Assembly: GCF_004028635.1 (NCBI RefSeq)
Contig: NZ_RQJW01000012.1
Span: 62,001 to 126,000 of the forward strand
Origin: Streptomyces cyaneus
GTDB taxonomy: Bacteria > Actinomycetota > Actinomycetes > Streptomycetales > Streptomycetaceae
Reading direction: 5' to 3'
Length of the DNA stretch: 64,000 nt
This document shows, in pieces, positions 51,033 to 59,694 of this stretch. The notes beneath the pieces were generated by a model that saw only the letters and a program-made list of their open reading frames with translations, was not told the DNA's origin and did no database searches. Position 1 is the first letter of the stretch. Each line of letters opens with the position of its first letter. A program made the position numbers and the translations under genes.

Positions 51033-54000
51033 ATGAAGATCTTCCAGCCGATGCTTTTCGTCGGCCTGGGCGGCACCGGCGGTCTGGTCGGCGCCGAGCT
51101 GGAACGCAGACTGCGCGCCGAGCTGTGCGGCCCGGACGGCATGGCGCTCAGCCGGCAGAACGGCCACGCCCCCTTCCAGCTGCCCGACTGCCTGCAGTTC
51201 GTGTACGCGGACTACAGCGAGAGCGATCTGCAGCGGCTGCCGCAGTTCAACGTCGACCCCTCCCTGCGGTCCGCGTACGCCCGCACCTCCCGGGCCACCC
51301 ACGACCTGCTGCCGAACTTCGACGCCTCCCCGGAGGTGACCAAGATGCTCCGGGCGGTGCTGCGCGACGAGGTCGCCGACTGGCTGCCGCCGCGCATCGA
51401 CGAGCCGAAGGTCACCCCGCTGCACGCCGGCGCGGGCCAGCTGCCGACCGTCGGCCGGGCCGCCCTGTTCGCCACCCTCCGGCACAGCCTCGCCCCGGTG
51501 CTGGAGCCGCTGATCCAGGCGATCGACGCGATCGCCAAGTCGGCGGGCGAGCTCAGCGAACTCGGCGGCGGCAGGGTCAACGGCTGTGACGTGTTCGTCG
51601 CGTTCTCGGTGGCCGGCGGCACCGGCGCCGGGATCTTCCTGGACTACCTGCACCTCATCAACCACGCCTTCCAGCTGCGCCGCTTCGACGGCGTGAAGAT
51701 CTACCCGCTGGTCGTCATGCCGTCGTCGTTCTCCGCCGCGACCGGTGGCGGACGCGAGGCGGAACTCAACGCGGCCCGGTCGCTGGTCGACCTGTTCCGG
51801 CTGGTGGACACGCAGAACGCGCCGTCGGAGGGCCACGAGATCGGCGATCTCGACCAGGAGCTCGGGCTCGGCATCCGCTACCCGGGCGGTGCGACGCCGA
51901 TCCGGTTGCGCACCGGCATCCTGCCCACGGCGTTCCTGTTCAGCCCGACCGCCGGCATCCGCGCGGACGACCTGCGCCGCTCCATCGTCTCCCTGGTGAT
52001 GTCGCTGATCGGCACCGAGCTGGGCGACGGCCGCGCCCGGGGCCGGAAGATGGCGGCCGACGACGACTTCCAGACCTTCGCGGCCAGCTTCATCAACCGC
52101 GGCGTGCAGCGCAGCGCCGTGTCCCCGACCGGGATCGGCCGGCAGGGCGTGTCCACCAGCCTGGTCGCCTCCATGACCGCGCCGATGGACCAACTCGCCG
52201 ACCTGGTGGCCGGGCGGCTGCTGCGGCTGGCGGTCACCGACCTCGTGGAGCTGCCGCGTGCGGTGCTGCGGGACGGGGCGGTGCCGATGATCCGGCAGCT
52301 GTTCGCCGACTCGCACCTCGAAGAGCTTTGGGAACGCAGGCAGTTGGCGGTGCCCGAGCCCGATCCGCTGCCGCGCGGCGGCAAGAACATCGAGCAGGCG
52401 CTGGGCGAGCGCATCGCGGACATGCAGCGGCTGCTGTCCGACCTGCGGGCCGAGGCCGACCGCGCGGCCTCCGTGATGGCCGACCGGTTCGCGCCGCGCC
52501 CCGCCATCGACAAGCTGCTCCAGACCGTCGACCCCTTCCTCGCCGAACGCGTCGTCAGGGGCGTCCCGGACAGCGACGAACAGATCGCCAAGCTCGGCTT
52601 CCTCGGCATGCTGGACGCGCGCGCCCGCAATCCGCAGCGCCCGCCCGGCGTGACCGAGCAGCCGCCCAAGATCCCGCGGATCAAGGGCCAGTTGGGCGGC
52701 CTGGCGCCGGCCCGCTGGGGCGACGACGACGTACAGGCGGCCATCCAGGAGCAGGACGCCTGGTACCAGTGGCGCTGCAGGATGGTGTGGCACGAGGCCT
52801 GGCGCGATCAGCAACAGCACTGGCAGCCGCAGGCCGACGCGGCCGGGACCGACCTCGGGCGCCTGGTGAACGCCTTCCGCAGGCACAGCGACCAGGAGCG
52901 CAAGTCCGCCCAGCAGAAGGCGCACGAGCTGTACGAGGACCGCACCGGCATCTCGTATCTGCTGCCGCCGCAGCGCAGCCTCAACCACTTCTACGAGGAC
53001 GTCGTCAACCGGCTGATCCACCGGGAGGGTTTGCGGGAGAACGACGACGAGGCCGCGCTGCTGCTCAAGCTCGTCGACGGCGACACCTGGCGCCAGGTCC
53101 ACGCGCTCAGCCGGCGCGACCCGGAGGGCGCGGTGGCCCGGGTCAAGGGGCAGTTGGAGGCTCGGATCACCCGGCTGTTCGCCGAGAGCGGGGCGCATCT
53201 GGAGCAGCGGCCGCTGCTGCCGTCCATGGGCACGCTGCTGGCCGCGGCGGCGGGTGACGCCGAGGCCAAGGACCAGGTCGCCAAGGAGGCGCTCGACCTG
53301 TTCAGCCGGAAGCTGACCGGGCTGCTGCCGGTCGGGTTCACCCCGGAGGGCACCGGGATACTGCGGGTCCTGGTGACCTATCCGCGGGTGCAGGCCGTGG
53401 AGGAGGTGCAGGAGTTCCTCGGCAAGACGCTGCGGCTGCCCTCGGACGCGAAGAACTCCGTGGAGTACCGGGGCGTGGAGAGCGACTCGATCACCGTGGT
53501 CCTCTTCCGCAGCGAGATGAGCCTCACCCAGGTGCCCGAGGCCCGCAAGGTGCTGCGCCAGTGGGCCCGCGCGAAGGACAACGAGCAGGCCCAGGACGTA
53601 CTGCGGTGGCGGCAGCGGCTCGGCTACCGGGACAGCTGGATGGTCAGCAGCGAGGAGGACCGGCGCGTCATCCTGCACCGCCTGCTGTGCTGCATGTGGA
53701 ACGGCCAGGTCGACGTGGTGGACGGCGACCCGGCGTCGCCGGACCGGGTCCGGCTGCGGCTCTCCCCCGACAAGGGCACGGACATCCCCGGCGTACGGCT
53801 GCGGCTGGGGGACTACCCCGGGGGCGTGTCGAGCTGGGCCGAGCTGCTGCGCTCGTACGAACGCTGGACGGTCCTCGACGACGAGCGGATCGTCGAGGAC
53901 TACTGCCGCGAGCTGATGCGGGCTCAGCCGCTGGGCCTGGCCCGGACCGGCAGCGAACCGCATCCGCTCTTCGTCGACCTGATCGAGAGGGTCGCCCCGC

Positions 54001-54680
54001 GCCAGCTGGAGCTGCTGACGGAGCGCCGGGAGCGGGGCGGCGAGCGGGTCGAGGGCTGGGTACGCCCGCTCTGGGAGTTCTGGGCGGAGACCCTCCCCGC
54101 AGCCCTGGACACCCAGTTCGGCGACCAGCGCGCCGTCCAGCCGACCCTGCGCGACCTGCTGAAACACATCCGCGGCGGCACCCCGACCCGCACCCGCGAG
54201 GACCTGGGCGAACCCCGGCGCCCCGTCGCGGACGACGACGACTGGGGAACGGCACCGGTCACCCCGCGCGGCAGGGACCGCTACGACGACTACGACAAGC
54301 CGTACGGCAGCGAACGCGGCGAAGAGGACCGGGGAGGCCGGGAGGGCCGCGACGGCCGCGACACCCGCCGGGACGGCGAATCCGGCACCCGCACCGACGG
54401 CCGCCACGACGAGTACGACGCCTACGACACCTACGGCAGGCCCGACCCCGACAGTGACCGCCGCCGCGGCGGCTACGACACGTTCGACGGGGACAACGGT
54501 AGGGACGAAGACAGCCGTAGGGACGCGGACGGCCGCAGGGACGCGGAAGGCCGCGACAGCCGGGTCGACCGGGGATGGGAGTCCGGCCGGGACGGCGGCG
54601 ACCCGCCGCGGCCGTCGTGGGACGTCGACGAGCCCGGCGACACCGGTCGCCGCGCCCCCTGGGACGGTGACGCGCAGTGA
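51033..54680 (+). CDS. Tubulin-like GTPase protein
   Basis: A 1215-residue protein of the bacterial tubulin-like (Tubulin_2) type. The N-terminal glycine loop is FVGLGGTGG (9-17) and the tubulin signature loop SVAGGTGAG (192-200), as in FtsZ/tubulin GTP binding. The middle is helical; the last about 150 residues are disordered, rich in Asp, Arg and Gly. The family is found in large operons with vWA, SPFH and GTPase proteins. It could polymerise as a cytoskeletal or sensing platform (inference). ATG at 51033, GGGGAGG upstream. It ends overlapping the next gene (GTGA). Confidence 0.87.
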   Translation: MKIFQPMLFVGLGGTGGLVGAELERRLRAELCGPDGMALSRQNGHAPFQLPDCLQFVYADYSESDLQRLPQFNVDPSLRSAYARTSRATHDLLPNFDASPEVTKMLRAVLRDEVADWLPPRIDEPKVTPLHAGAGQLPTVGRAALFATLRHSLAPVLEPLIQAIDAIAKSAGELSELGGGRVNGCDVFVAFSVAGGTGAGIFLDYLHLINHAFQLRRFDGVKIYPLVVMPSSFSAATGGGREAELNAARSLVDLFRLVDTQNAPSEGHEIGDLDQELGLGIRYPGGATPIRLRTGILPTAFLFSPTAGIRADDLRRSIVSLVMSLIGTELGDGRARGRKMAADDDFQTFAASFINRGVQRSAVSPTGIGRQGVSTSLVASMTAPMDQLADLVAGRLLRLAVTDLVELPRAVLRDGAVPMIRQLFADSHLEELWERRQLAVPEPDPLPRGGKNIEQALGERIADMQRLLSDLRAEADRAASVMADRFAPRPAIDKLLQTVDPFLAERVVRGVPDSDEQIAKLGFLGMLDARARNPQRPPGVTEQPPKIPRIKGQLGGLAPARWGDDDVQAAIQEQDAWYQWRCRMVWHEAWRDQQQHWQPQADAAGTDLGRLVNAFRRHSDQERKSAQQKAHELYEDRTGISYLLPPQRSLNHFYEDVVNRLIHREGLRENDDEAALLLKLVDGDTWRQVHALSRRDPEGAVARVKGQLEARITRLFAESGAHLEQRPLLPSMGTLLAAAAGDAEAKDQVAKEALDLFSRKLTGLLPVGFTPEGTGILRVLVTYPRVQAVEEVQEFLGKTLRLPSDAKNSVEYRGVESDSITVVLFRSEMSLTQVPEARKVLRQWARAKDNEQAQDVLRWRQRLGYRDSWMVSSEEDRRVILHRLLCCMWNGQVDVVDGDPASPDRVRLRLSPDKGTDIPGVRLRLGDYPGGVSSWAELLRSYERWTVLDDERIVEDYCRELMRAQPLGLARTGSEPHPLFVDLIERVAPRQLELLTERRERGGERVEGWVRPLWEFWAETLPAALDTQFGDQRAVQPTLRDLLKHIRGGTPTRTREDLGEPRRPVADDDDWGTAPVTPRGRDRYDDYDKPYGSERGEEDRGGREGRDGRDTRRDGESGTRTDGRHDEYDAYDTYGRPDPDSDRRRGGYDTFDGDNGRDEDSRRDADGRRDAEGRDSRVDRGWESGRDGGDPPRPSWDVDEPGDTGRRAPWDGDAQ

Positions 54681-57517
54681 GCCGGTCCCAGGACTTCAGT
54701 ACGGTCATCCATCTGGACCTGCGCGCCGGGGCGGCGGCGCTGAACAGTCCGTCGGCCCTGCGCGCCAGGGTCGCCCAGGAGTTGGGCCGGGCCGGGCTGC
54801 CCGAGCCGGACGAACCCCTGTTCCTGGTCGTCGACACCCCGGCCGGGCTCACCGACCACCAGCTGCAGTACGAGCTGCTCACCGGCTACCGGGCGGTGGG
54901 CGAGGTCAGGCTGCTGGTGCTGCTGGTCGGCAGCGCGCCGGGCGCGTTCGCCGGTGCGGAGGGCGGCTTCCAGCCCGACCGCCGGCTGCTGCGGCCCTCG
55001 GTGCTGCGGTCCTCGGGCACCGCACTGCTGTGGGCCGGCGATCTGCGCGCCGCCCGCACCGCGCTGGAGCAGCCCGAGCCCGACGACCCGGACGCGCTGG
55101 CGGTCCTGGTGGACGTGCTGTCGGTCCCGGACGTCTACCTCGAGGTGCTGGAGCGCATCCAGTCGCTTCCCGAGGCCGTCGCCGCGCCCGGCGTACGGCT
55201 GCTGGAGCAGGACCTGCCGCCGGAGGTACGCGACCGGGCCTGGCGCGACGCGCTCACCCGGTTCGCCGGGGCGGACACCGACCTCGCCCCCGACGTGCTG
55301 CTGACCGCCTCGTCCGGAGCCGATCTGCCGGAACCGCTGCGCGGCCTGGTCGCGGGCCGGGCCGGCCGGGACCTCGGGCACCGGGAACCCGGCGGCGTGG
55401 CCGACGACGCCTACCGTGCCTGTGCGGACTCCCTCGACTACGCCGAGAACGCGCTGGCCGGGCTGCGGACCCTGCCCGGCCTGCTGCGCTCCTCCCGCCG
55501 GGAGGCGTTCGAGGCGGACGTCGACCAGGCGCGCCAAGCGCTCGACAACTACCGGGATCTCGTCGCCACGGCCCTGCGCAGCGGTGGCGGCGGCAGCGCA
55601 CCGTCGGCCGCCGAGTCGGCGACCCGCCTTGCCGCGCTCGGGCTGCGGGTGCCGTCGGCCGAGGGCATGGGCGAGCGGATCGGCGAGGGCCTGCGGGAGT
55701 TCGCCCACAAACTGCTGGGCCAGCAGCTCGCGTTGCGGTCGGTGGCCCAGCGCTTCACCGGCCTCGCCGGGCGGGTGGAGCCGCTGCCCGGGTCAGCGCT
55801 GCTGCCGAAGCTCGCCCCCCACTCCGCCGAGGCCGTGGCCCGGCAGACCGGCGCGGCGGGCACGGCGGGCGCCGAGGTCCCCGGAGTCCCGGTGGCCGGC
55901 CCCCTGGCGGCGGCCGGGGCGGGACTGCTCGGTGCGCTGTGGTCGGGCCCGTTCCTCGCGCTGGCCGTCGTCGTACCGCTGCTGTTCGTCGCAATGGCGA
56001 TGCTCGGATCGGTCCGGCTGAAGGGTGCGGGACGCCCGGGCCGCTGGGCCGTGGCCCCCAGGGTCGCGGCGGTCGGCGGCGCGGCGGTCGGGGCGGCGGT
56101 GGGGTACGCGACCGATTCGCCGGTCTGGGTGGGCACCATCGGGCTGCTGCTCGGACTCGGCGTCGCGGTGGAGACGGTACGCCGGCTCTGGCGCGCGGCG
56201 GCCGCCGCCTGGGCCCCGGGCCAGGCAACCGCCGTACTGCGCAAGGCACTTGACGGCCTGGACGCGCTGCTGGCCGAGGCGGTCCGGGAGCACTGGGCCG
56301 TCGAGGAGCGGCTGTACTGCGCCGACGCCGCCCGTTCCGTCGCCGGCATGCTGCGGGCGACGGCGGCCGCGGCGGAGGCGGAGGCGGTGCCCGAGCCGGA
56401 GGGGCCGGAGCGGCTCGTGGCCGCCGGGGCGTCCGCGGGCTTCGGTGCGTCCGGCGGCGGGGCGTCGGTCGAGGGCGGCTGGCTCTTCGACGACACGGAC
56501 CTGGAGCCGGACGACGCCCTCGCCGACTCCGACGACGGCGACTGGGCGAGCGTGTACGCCTGGGAGGACGAGCCGGCGGCAGAGGAGAAGGGCAAGGAGC
56601 CGGGCCGGGAGAGCGGCGGCGCCCCGAGCGGGCGGCGCGGCAAGGGAGTTGTGCCGCGCTGGCTGGAGCGGGAGAGCGGTGAGGGCGGCCCCGAGCTGGT
56701 CGCCACCCTGTCCGCCGACCTGACGGATGCGGCCCTGGAGGCGATGAAGCAGTACTGGGGTGCCGTCGAACGGGGCCAGGCCGGCGCCCGTGCCGTTCTG
56801 CGCACCGAGGAGCGGGTCCGCGAGCTGCTGTCGACGGCCCGCCATCACCTCCAGCACAACGGAGTACTGGCCCCGCCCCCGTTCGCCGCCCCGCGCCGCG
56901 TCCGCGCCACCTCGGCCAACCTGCTCGGCACCGACCCGCAGGGACCGGCCGAACTGGTCGGCGCGGAGGCCGAGCGGCAGGCCGTGGTGCAGCTGTCCAC
57001 CCCGGAGCAGGGCACGCTGCTCAGCCGCGACCCGGCGGCCGCGGTATGGCTGAGGTTCGCCCCGAGGGCCGTACGCGACGAGGTCGAGAAGGCCTGGCGG
57101 ACAAGCGGTTCGGTCCCCCCGGAGGAGGTCCTGTGGACGTCGTCGGGCCGGTACGCCGGCCTGGTGCGCCTCACCCCGCTGCGCATGGGCGTGGTGAACA
57201 CCGTCCGGCCCCGGCACGGCGCCGGTCCGGACGGGATGGACGCGGACGGGGACGTGGGCAGGGCCGACGGTATGGAGACGTACGGCACTACAGACGCGTA
57301 CGAACGAACGGAGCCGTACGAGCGGACCGACCCGTACGAGCGGACCGAACCGTACGGCCGGGGTGAGCCGGCGAACCCCTACGAGGCGACGGCCTCCTAC
57401 GAACCGCCGGCCGCGCACGAACCGTCGGCGTCGTACGACCGGACGGACTCCGACGACTGGCTGAGCTCGGGCGACTGGACGCAGGGCGACGACCGAGGGG
57501 ACGGCGACCGCTGGTGA
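54677..57517 (+). CDS. Large membrane protein of the cluster, unknown fold
   Basis: A 946-residue protein. Residues 1-250 are soluble and Leu/Asp-rich; about 405-500 contain four hydrophobic segments (LAAAGAGLLGALW, FLALAVVVPLLFVAMAML, VGGAAVGAAVGY, VWVGTIGLLLGLGVAVE). A helical region follows, then a disordered C-terminus with a YERTEPYERTDPYERTEPYG repeat (near 870). I recognise no catalytic motif. The GTGA start overlap with the tubulin-like gene and GTGA end overlap with the GTPase gene show that it belongs to the same complex. Role unknown, possibly a membrane receptor or scaffold. Confidence 0.8.
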   Translation: MSRSQDFSTVIHLDLRAGAAALNSPSALRARVAQELGRAGLPEPDEPLFLVVDTPAGLTDHQLQYELLTGYRAVGEVRLLVLLVGSAPGAFAGAEGGFQPDRRLLRPSVLRSSGTALLWAGDLRAARTALEQPEPDDPDALAVLVDVLSVPDVYLEVLERIQSLPEAVAAPGVRLLEQDLPPEVRDRAWRDALTRFAGADTDLAPDVLLTASSGADLPEPLRGLVAGRAGRDLGHREPGGVADDAYRACADSLDYAENALAGLRTLPGLLRSSRREAFEADVDQARQALDNYRDLVATALRSGGGGSAPSAAESATRLAALGLRVPSAEGMGERIGEGLREFAHKLLGQQLALRSVAQRFTGLAGRVEPLPGSALLPKLAPHSAEAVARQTGAAGTAGAEVPGVPVAGPLAAAGAGLLGALWSGPFLALAVVVPLLFVAMAMLGSVRLKGAGRPGRWAVAPRVAAVGGAAVGAAVGYATDSPVWVGTIGLLLGLGVAVETVRRLWRAAAAAWAPGQATAVLRKALDGLDALLAEAVREHWAVEERLYCADAARSVAGMLRATAAAAEAEAVPEPEGPERLVAAGASAGFGASGGGASVEGGWLFDDTDLEPDDALADSDDGDWASVYAWEDEPAAEEKGKEPGRESGGAPSGRRGKGVVPRWLERESGEGGPELVATLSADLTDAALEAMKQYWGAVERGQAGARAVLRTEERVRELLSTARHHLQHNGVLAPPPFAAPRRVRATSANLLGTDPQGPAELVGAEAERQAVVQLSTPEQGTLLSRDPAAAVWLRFAPRAVRDEVEKAWRTSGSVPPEEVLWTSSGRYAGLVRLTPLRMGVVNTVRPRHGAGPDGMDADGDVGRADGMETYGTTDAYERTEPYERTDPYERTEPYGRGEPANPYEATASYEPPAAHEPSASYDRTDSDDWLSSGDWTQGDDRGDGDRW

Positions 57518-59694
57518 CGAGCACCACGCATTCCCCCCTGTCGGGGCCGGGCGGACCGGCTCCGGACAAGCTCGCGTTCACCGTGCCGTCGGGGCGGCGG
57601 CGCGTCACCCCGGTCCGCGTGGGCCGCGAGTTCCGCCGCGACAAGCTGCTGCCCCAGCTGATCCGCAAGACCGTGCTCGACGACGAGGGACAGCAGTGCG
57701 TGCAGGTACGCCTGAGCGCCAAGGACGCGGCGAACCCGGCGGCGCGCGCCCTGCTGGACACCGAGGCGGGCACCGCGCTGCGGCTCAACCAGGTGCTGGG
57801 CGACACGGAGTACGCGACGCTCTTCCCGAGGATCGTCGGCTACGAGCTGGACACGGCCGAGCCGTTCCTGCTGTACGACCCGCCGCGCGGTACGGCCGTA
57901 GCGCGGATCCATGTGATGTCCGCGACCGACCAGGAGGTCTTCACCCGGGACCTGATGCTGGCCCTGCGCCTGCTGGAGGGCCAGGGTCTGGTGCCGCGCG
58001 GTGTCTCGCCCGCCACCGTGTTCTGGGACGGCGCCAGGGTCCAGCTCTGGGGGCTGGAGTCGGTGACCCGGACCGGCCGTCCGCGGCGCCCGTGGGGCCG
58101 TTCGCCGTTCTGCTCGCCCGAACAGCGTCGGGGCGAGGCCCTCGCCGACTCGCGGGACGCGGTGTGGAGCGCGGCCCAGGTCCTCTACCAGCTGGTGACC
58201 GGACGGACCGGCCCCGCCGACCGGCCGCCCGCCGACCTCGGCGACCACCGCAAGCTCGACCAGACGTTGCGGGACGCCTTCGCCCCGAGGGCGGCCGAGC
58301 GGCCGACGCCGGCCCAGGTGCTCGACCTGGTGGCGCCGGGTGCCGCGCGCCGCGTCCGGCTCGCCGTGCCCCCCGACGAGACGCGCCCGCACCACGAGGC
58401 CTTCGAGGAGGCGCTGCGGCTCAAGCGGCAGGCCCCCGCAGCCCGGCCCCAAAACGGCTCGGGGTCGGGGTCGACCGACGGTGAGGTGCTCTGCCCGTAC
58501 TGCCTGGAGACCATCCGGCTCGACCTCACGAAGCTCTTCGTCACCGACAGCCGGATGCAGTACAAGCCGCTGAACGTGAACGGCATCAACAACCCCGTGC
58601 GGCGCACGGACGTCATGCGCGGTGCCGTCCAGAAGTGCACGGCGGACCCGGAGTTCCCGGTCCACTACATCCCGGTGCCCTATCTGACGTACGGCCGCCC
58701 GCTGACCGTCGCGATGGTCGGCCAGTCCTCCACCGGCAAGAGTCATCTGCTGGCCCAGATGATCGCGGCGATCACCGACGGCGGTCTGGAGCCGTTCGGC
58801 CTGAAGTGGCAGTCCGTCAATCCGGAACAGCACGCACGGTACGTACGGGACCGGGTGCAGCCGTTGCGGGGCGGCAAGGTCCTGGACCACACGGCGGCGC
58901 TGGGCATGGACGACTTCGCCCGCTTCGTGGAGTCCCTGCTGATCACCGACGCCCGGGGGCAGGTGCGTCCGGTCGCCTTCTTCGACCTGGGCGGCGAGGA
59001 CCTGGTACGCACCGACGCGGCGCTCAGGTTCCTGCTCGGGGTCGACGCCCTGATCTTCGTCGTCGACCCGGCGCTGGCCCTGCCGCTGCCGCAGCTGGAC
59101 CACGCCCGGGAACGCTGGGGTGTGGAGGTGAACCGGGACGGCGACCTCGCCTTCGGCACGGTCCTGGACCGGCTGCCGAAGAACGGCGGTTATCTGGACG
59201 TGCCGGCCGCGATGGTGCTCGGCAAGGCCGACCTGCTCAGGTTCCAGCCGCCCGTGGACCGCTGGCTGAGCCGGCCGCCGGCCACCTCGCTGGACCCCGC
59301 GCTGATCCGCGAGGAGAGCCGGGACGTTTACGGGCTGCTGCGCCGGCACGCGGGCCAGGCGTGGCTGCGCCCCTTCGACGCGATCCGCCGGTGCACCCTG
59401 CACATCGCGTCCGCCACCGGCGCCCAGGAGGACCACGGCCGCTATCCGGCAGGCGCGGGGCCCCGACGGGTGCTGGAGCCGCTGGTGGCGCTGCTGGCCA
59501 TGCACGGGCTGGTGCAAGTGCCGGGCGGCGCGGAGGCGTTGGCGGTGGGAGAGGCACCGGCGTTCGAAGCGGTGCCGTGGGAGGAAGCCGCGGACGCCGT
59601 GGGAGCCGAGGAACCCGAGCGGTTCGAGAGGTCTTTCGAGAGGTCTGACGGGCCGGAGGAGCCCGATGGATCCGAGGGAAGGGAACTGCAGTGA
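57514..59694 (+). CDS. Pseudokinase-zinc ribbon-GTPase (double-GTPase-like) protein
   Basis: A 726-residue protein. Residues about 30-300 are kinase-like, but the catalytic HRD is replaced (GLVPRGVSPATVFW), so it is a pseudokinase. A CPYC element (about 328) begins a zinc-ribbon-like spacer. The GTPase/P-loop domain has Walker A GQSSTGKS (403-410), a switch-like DLGGEDL, LIFVVDPA and a G4-like GKADLL. This layout matches the DO-GTPase2 type of bacterial conflict systems as I recall them. A GTGA overlap couples it to both neighbours, including the GAP1-like gene that follows, as expected for a GTPase-regulator pair. Confidence 0.82.
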   Translation: MTSTTHSPLSGPGGPAPDKLAFTVPSGRRRVTPVRVGREFRRDKLLPQLIRKTVLDDEGQQCVQVRLSAKDAANPAARALLDTEAGTALRLNQVLGDTEYATLFPRIVGYELDTAEPFLLYDPPRGTAVARIHVMSATDQEVFTRDLMLALRLLEGQGLVPRGVSPATVFWDGARVQLWGLESVTRTGRPRRPWGRSPFCSPEQRRGEALADSRDAVWSAAQVLYQLVTGRTGPADRPPADLGDHRKLDQTLRDAFAPRAAERPTPAQVLDLVAPGAARRVRLAVPPDETRPHHEAFEEALRLKRQAPAARPQNGSGSGSTDGEVLCPYCLETIRLDLTKLFVTDSRMQYKPLNVNGINNPVRRTDVMRGAVQKCTADPEFPVHYIPVPYLTYGRPLTVAMVGQSSTGKSHLLAQMIAAITDGGLEPFGLKWQSVNPEQHARYVRDRVQPLRGGKVLDHTAALGMDDFARFVESLLITDARGQVRPVAFFDLGGEDLVRTDAALRFLLGVDALIFVVDPALALPLPQLDHARERWGVEVNRDGDLAFGTVLDRLPKNGGYLDVPAAMVLGKADLLRFQPPVDRWLSRPPATSLDPALIREESRDVYGLLRRHAGQAWLRPFDAIRRCTLHIASATGAQEDHGRYPAGAGPRRVLEPLVALLAMHGLVQVPGGAEALAVGEAPAFEAVPWEEAADAVGAEEPERFERSFERSDGPEEPDGSEGRELQ

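Noticed and set aside
57046..57366. A short plus-strand frame within the large membrane protein gene
   Set aside because: Out-of-frame translation of the repetitive tail; no initiation signal.
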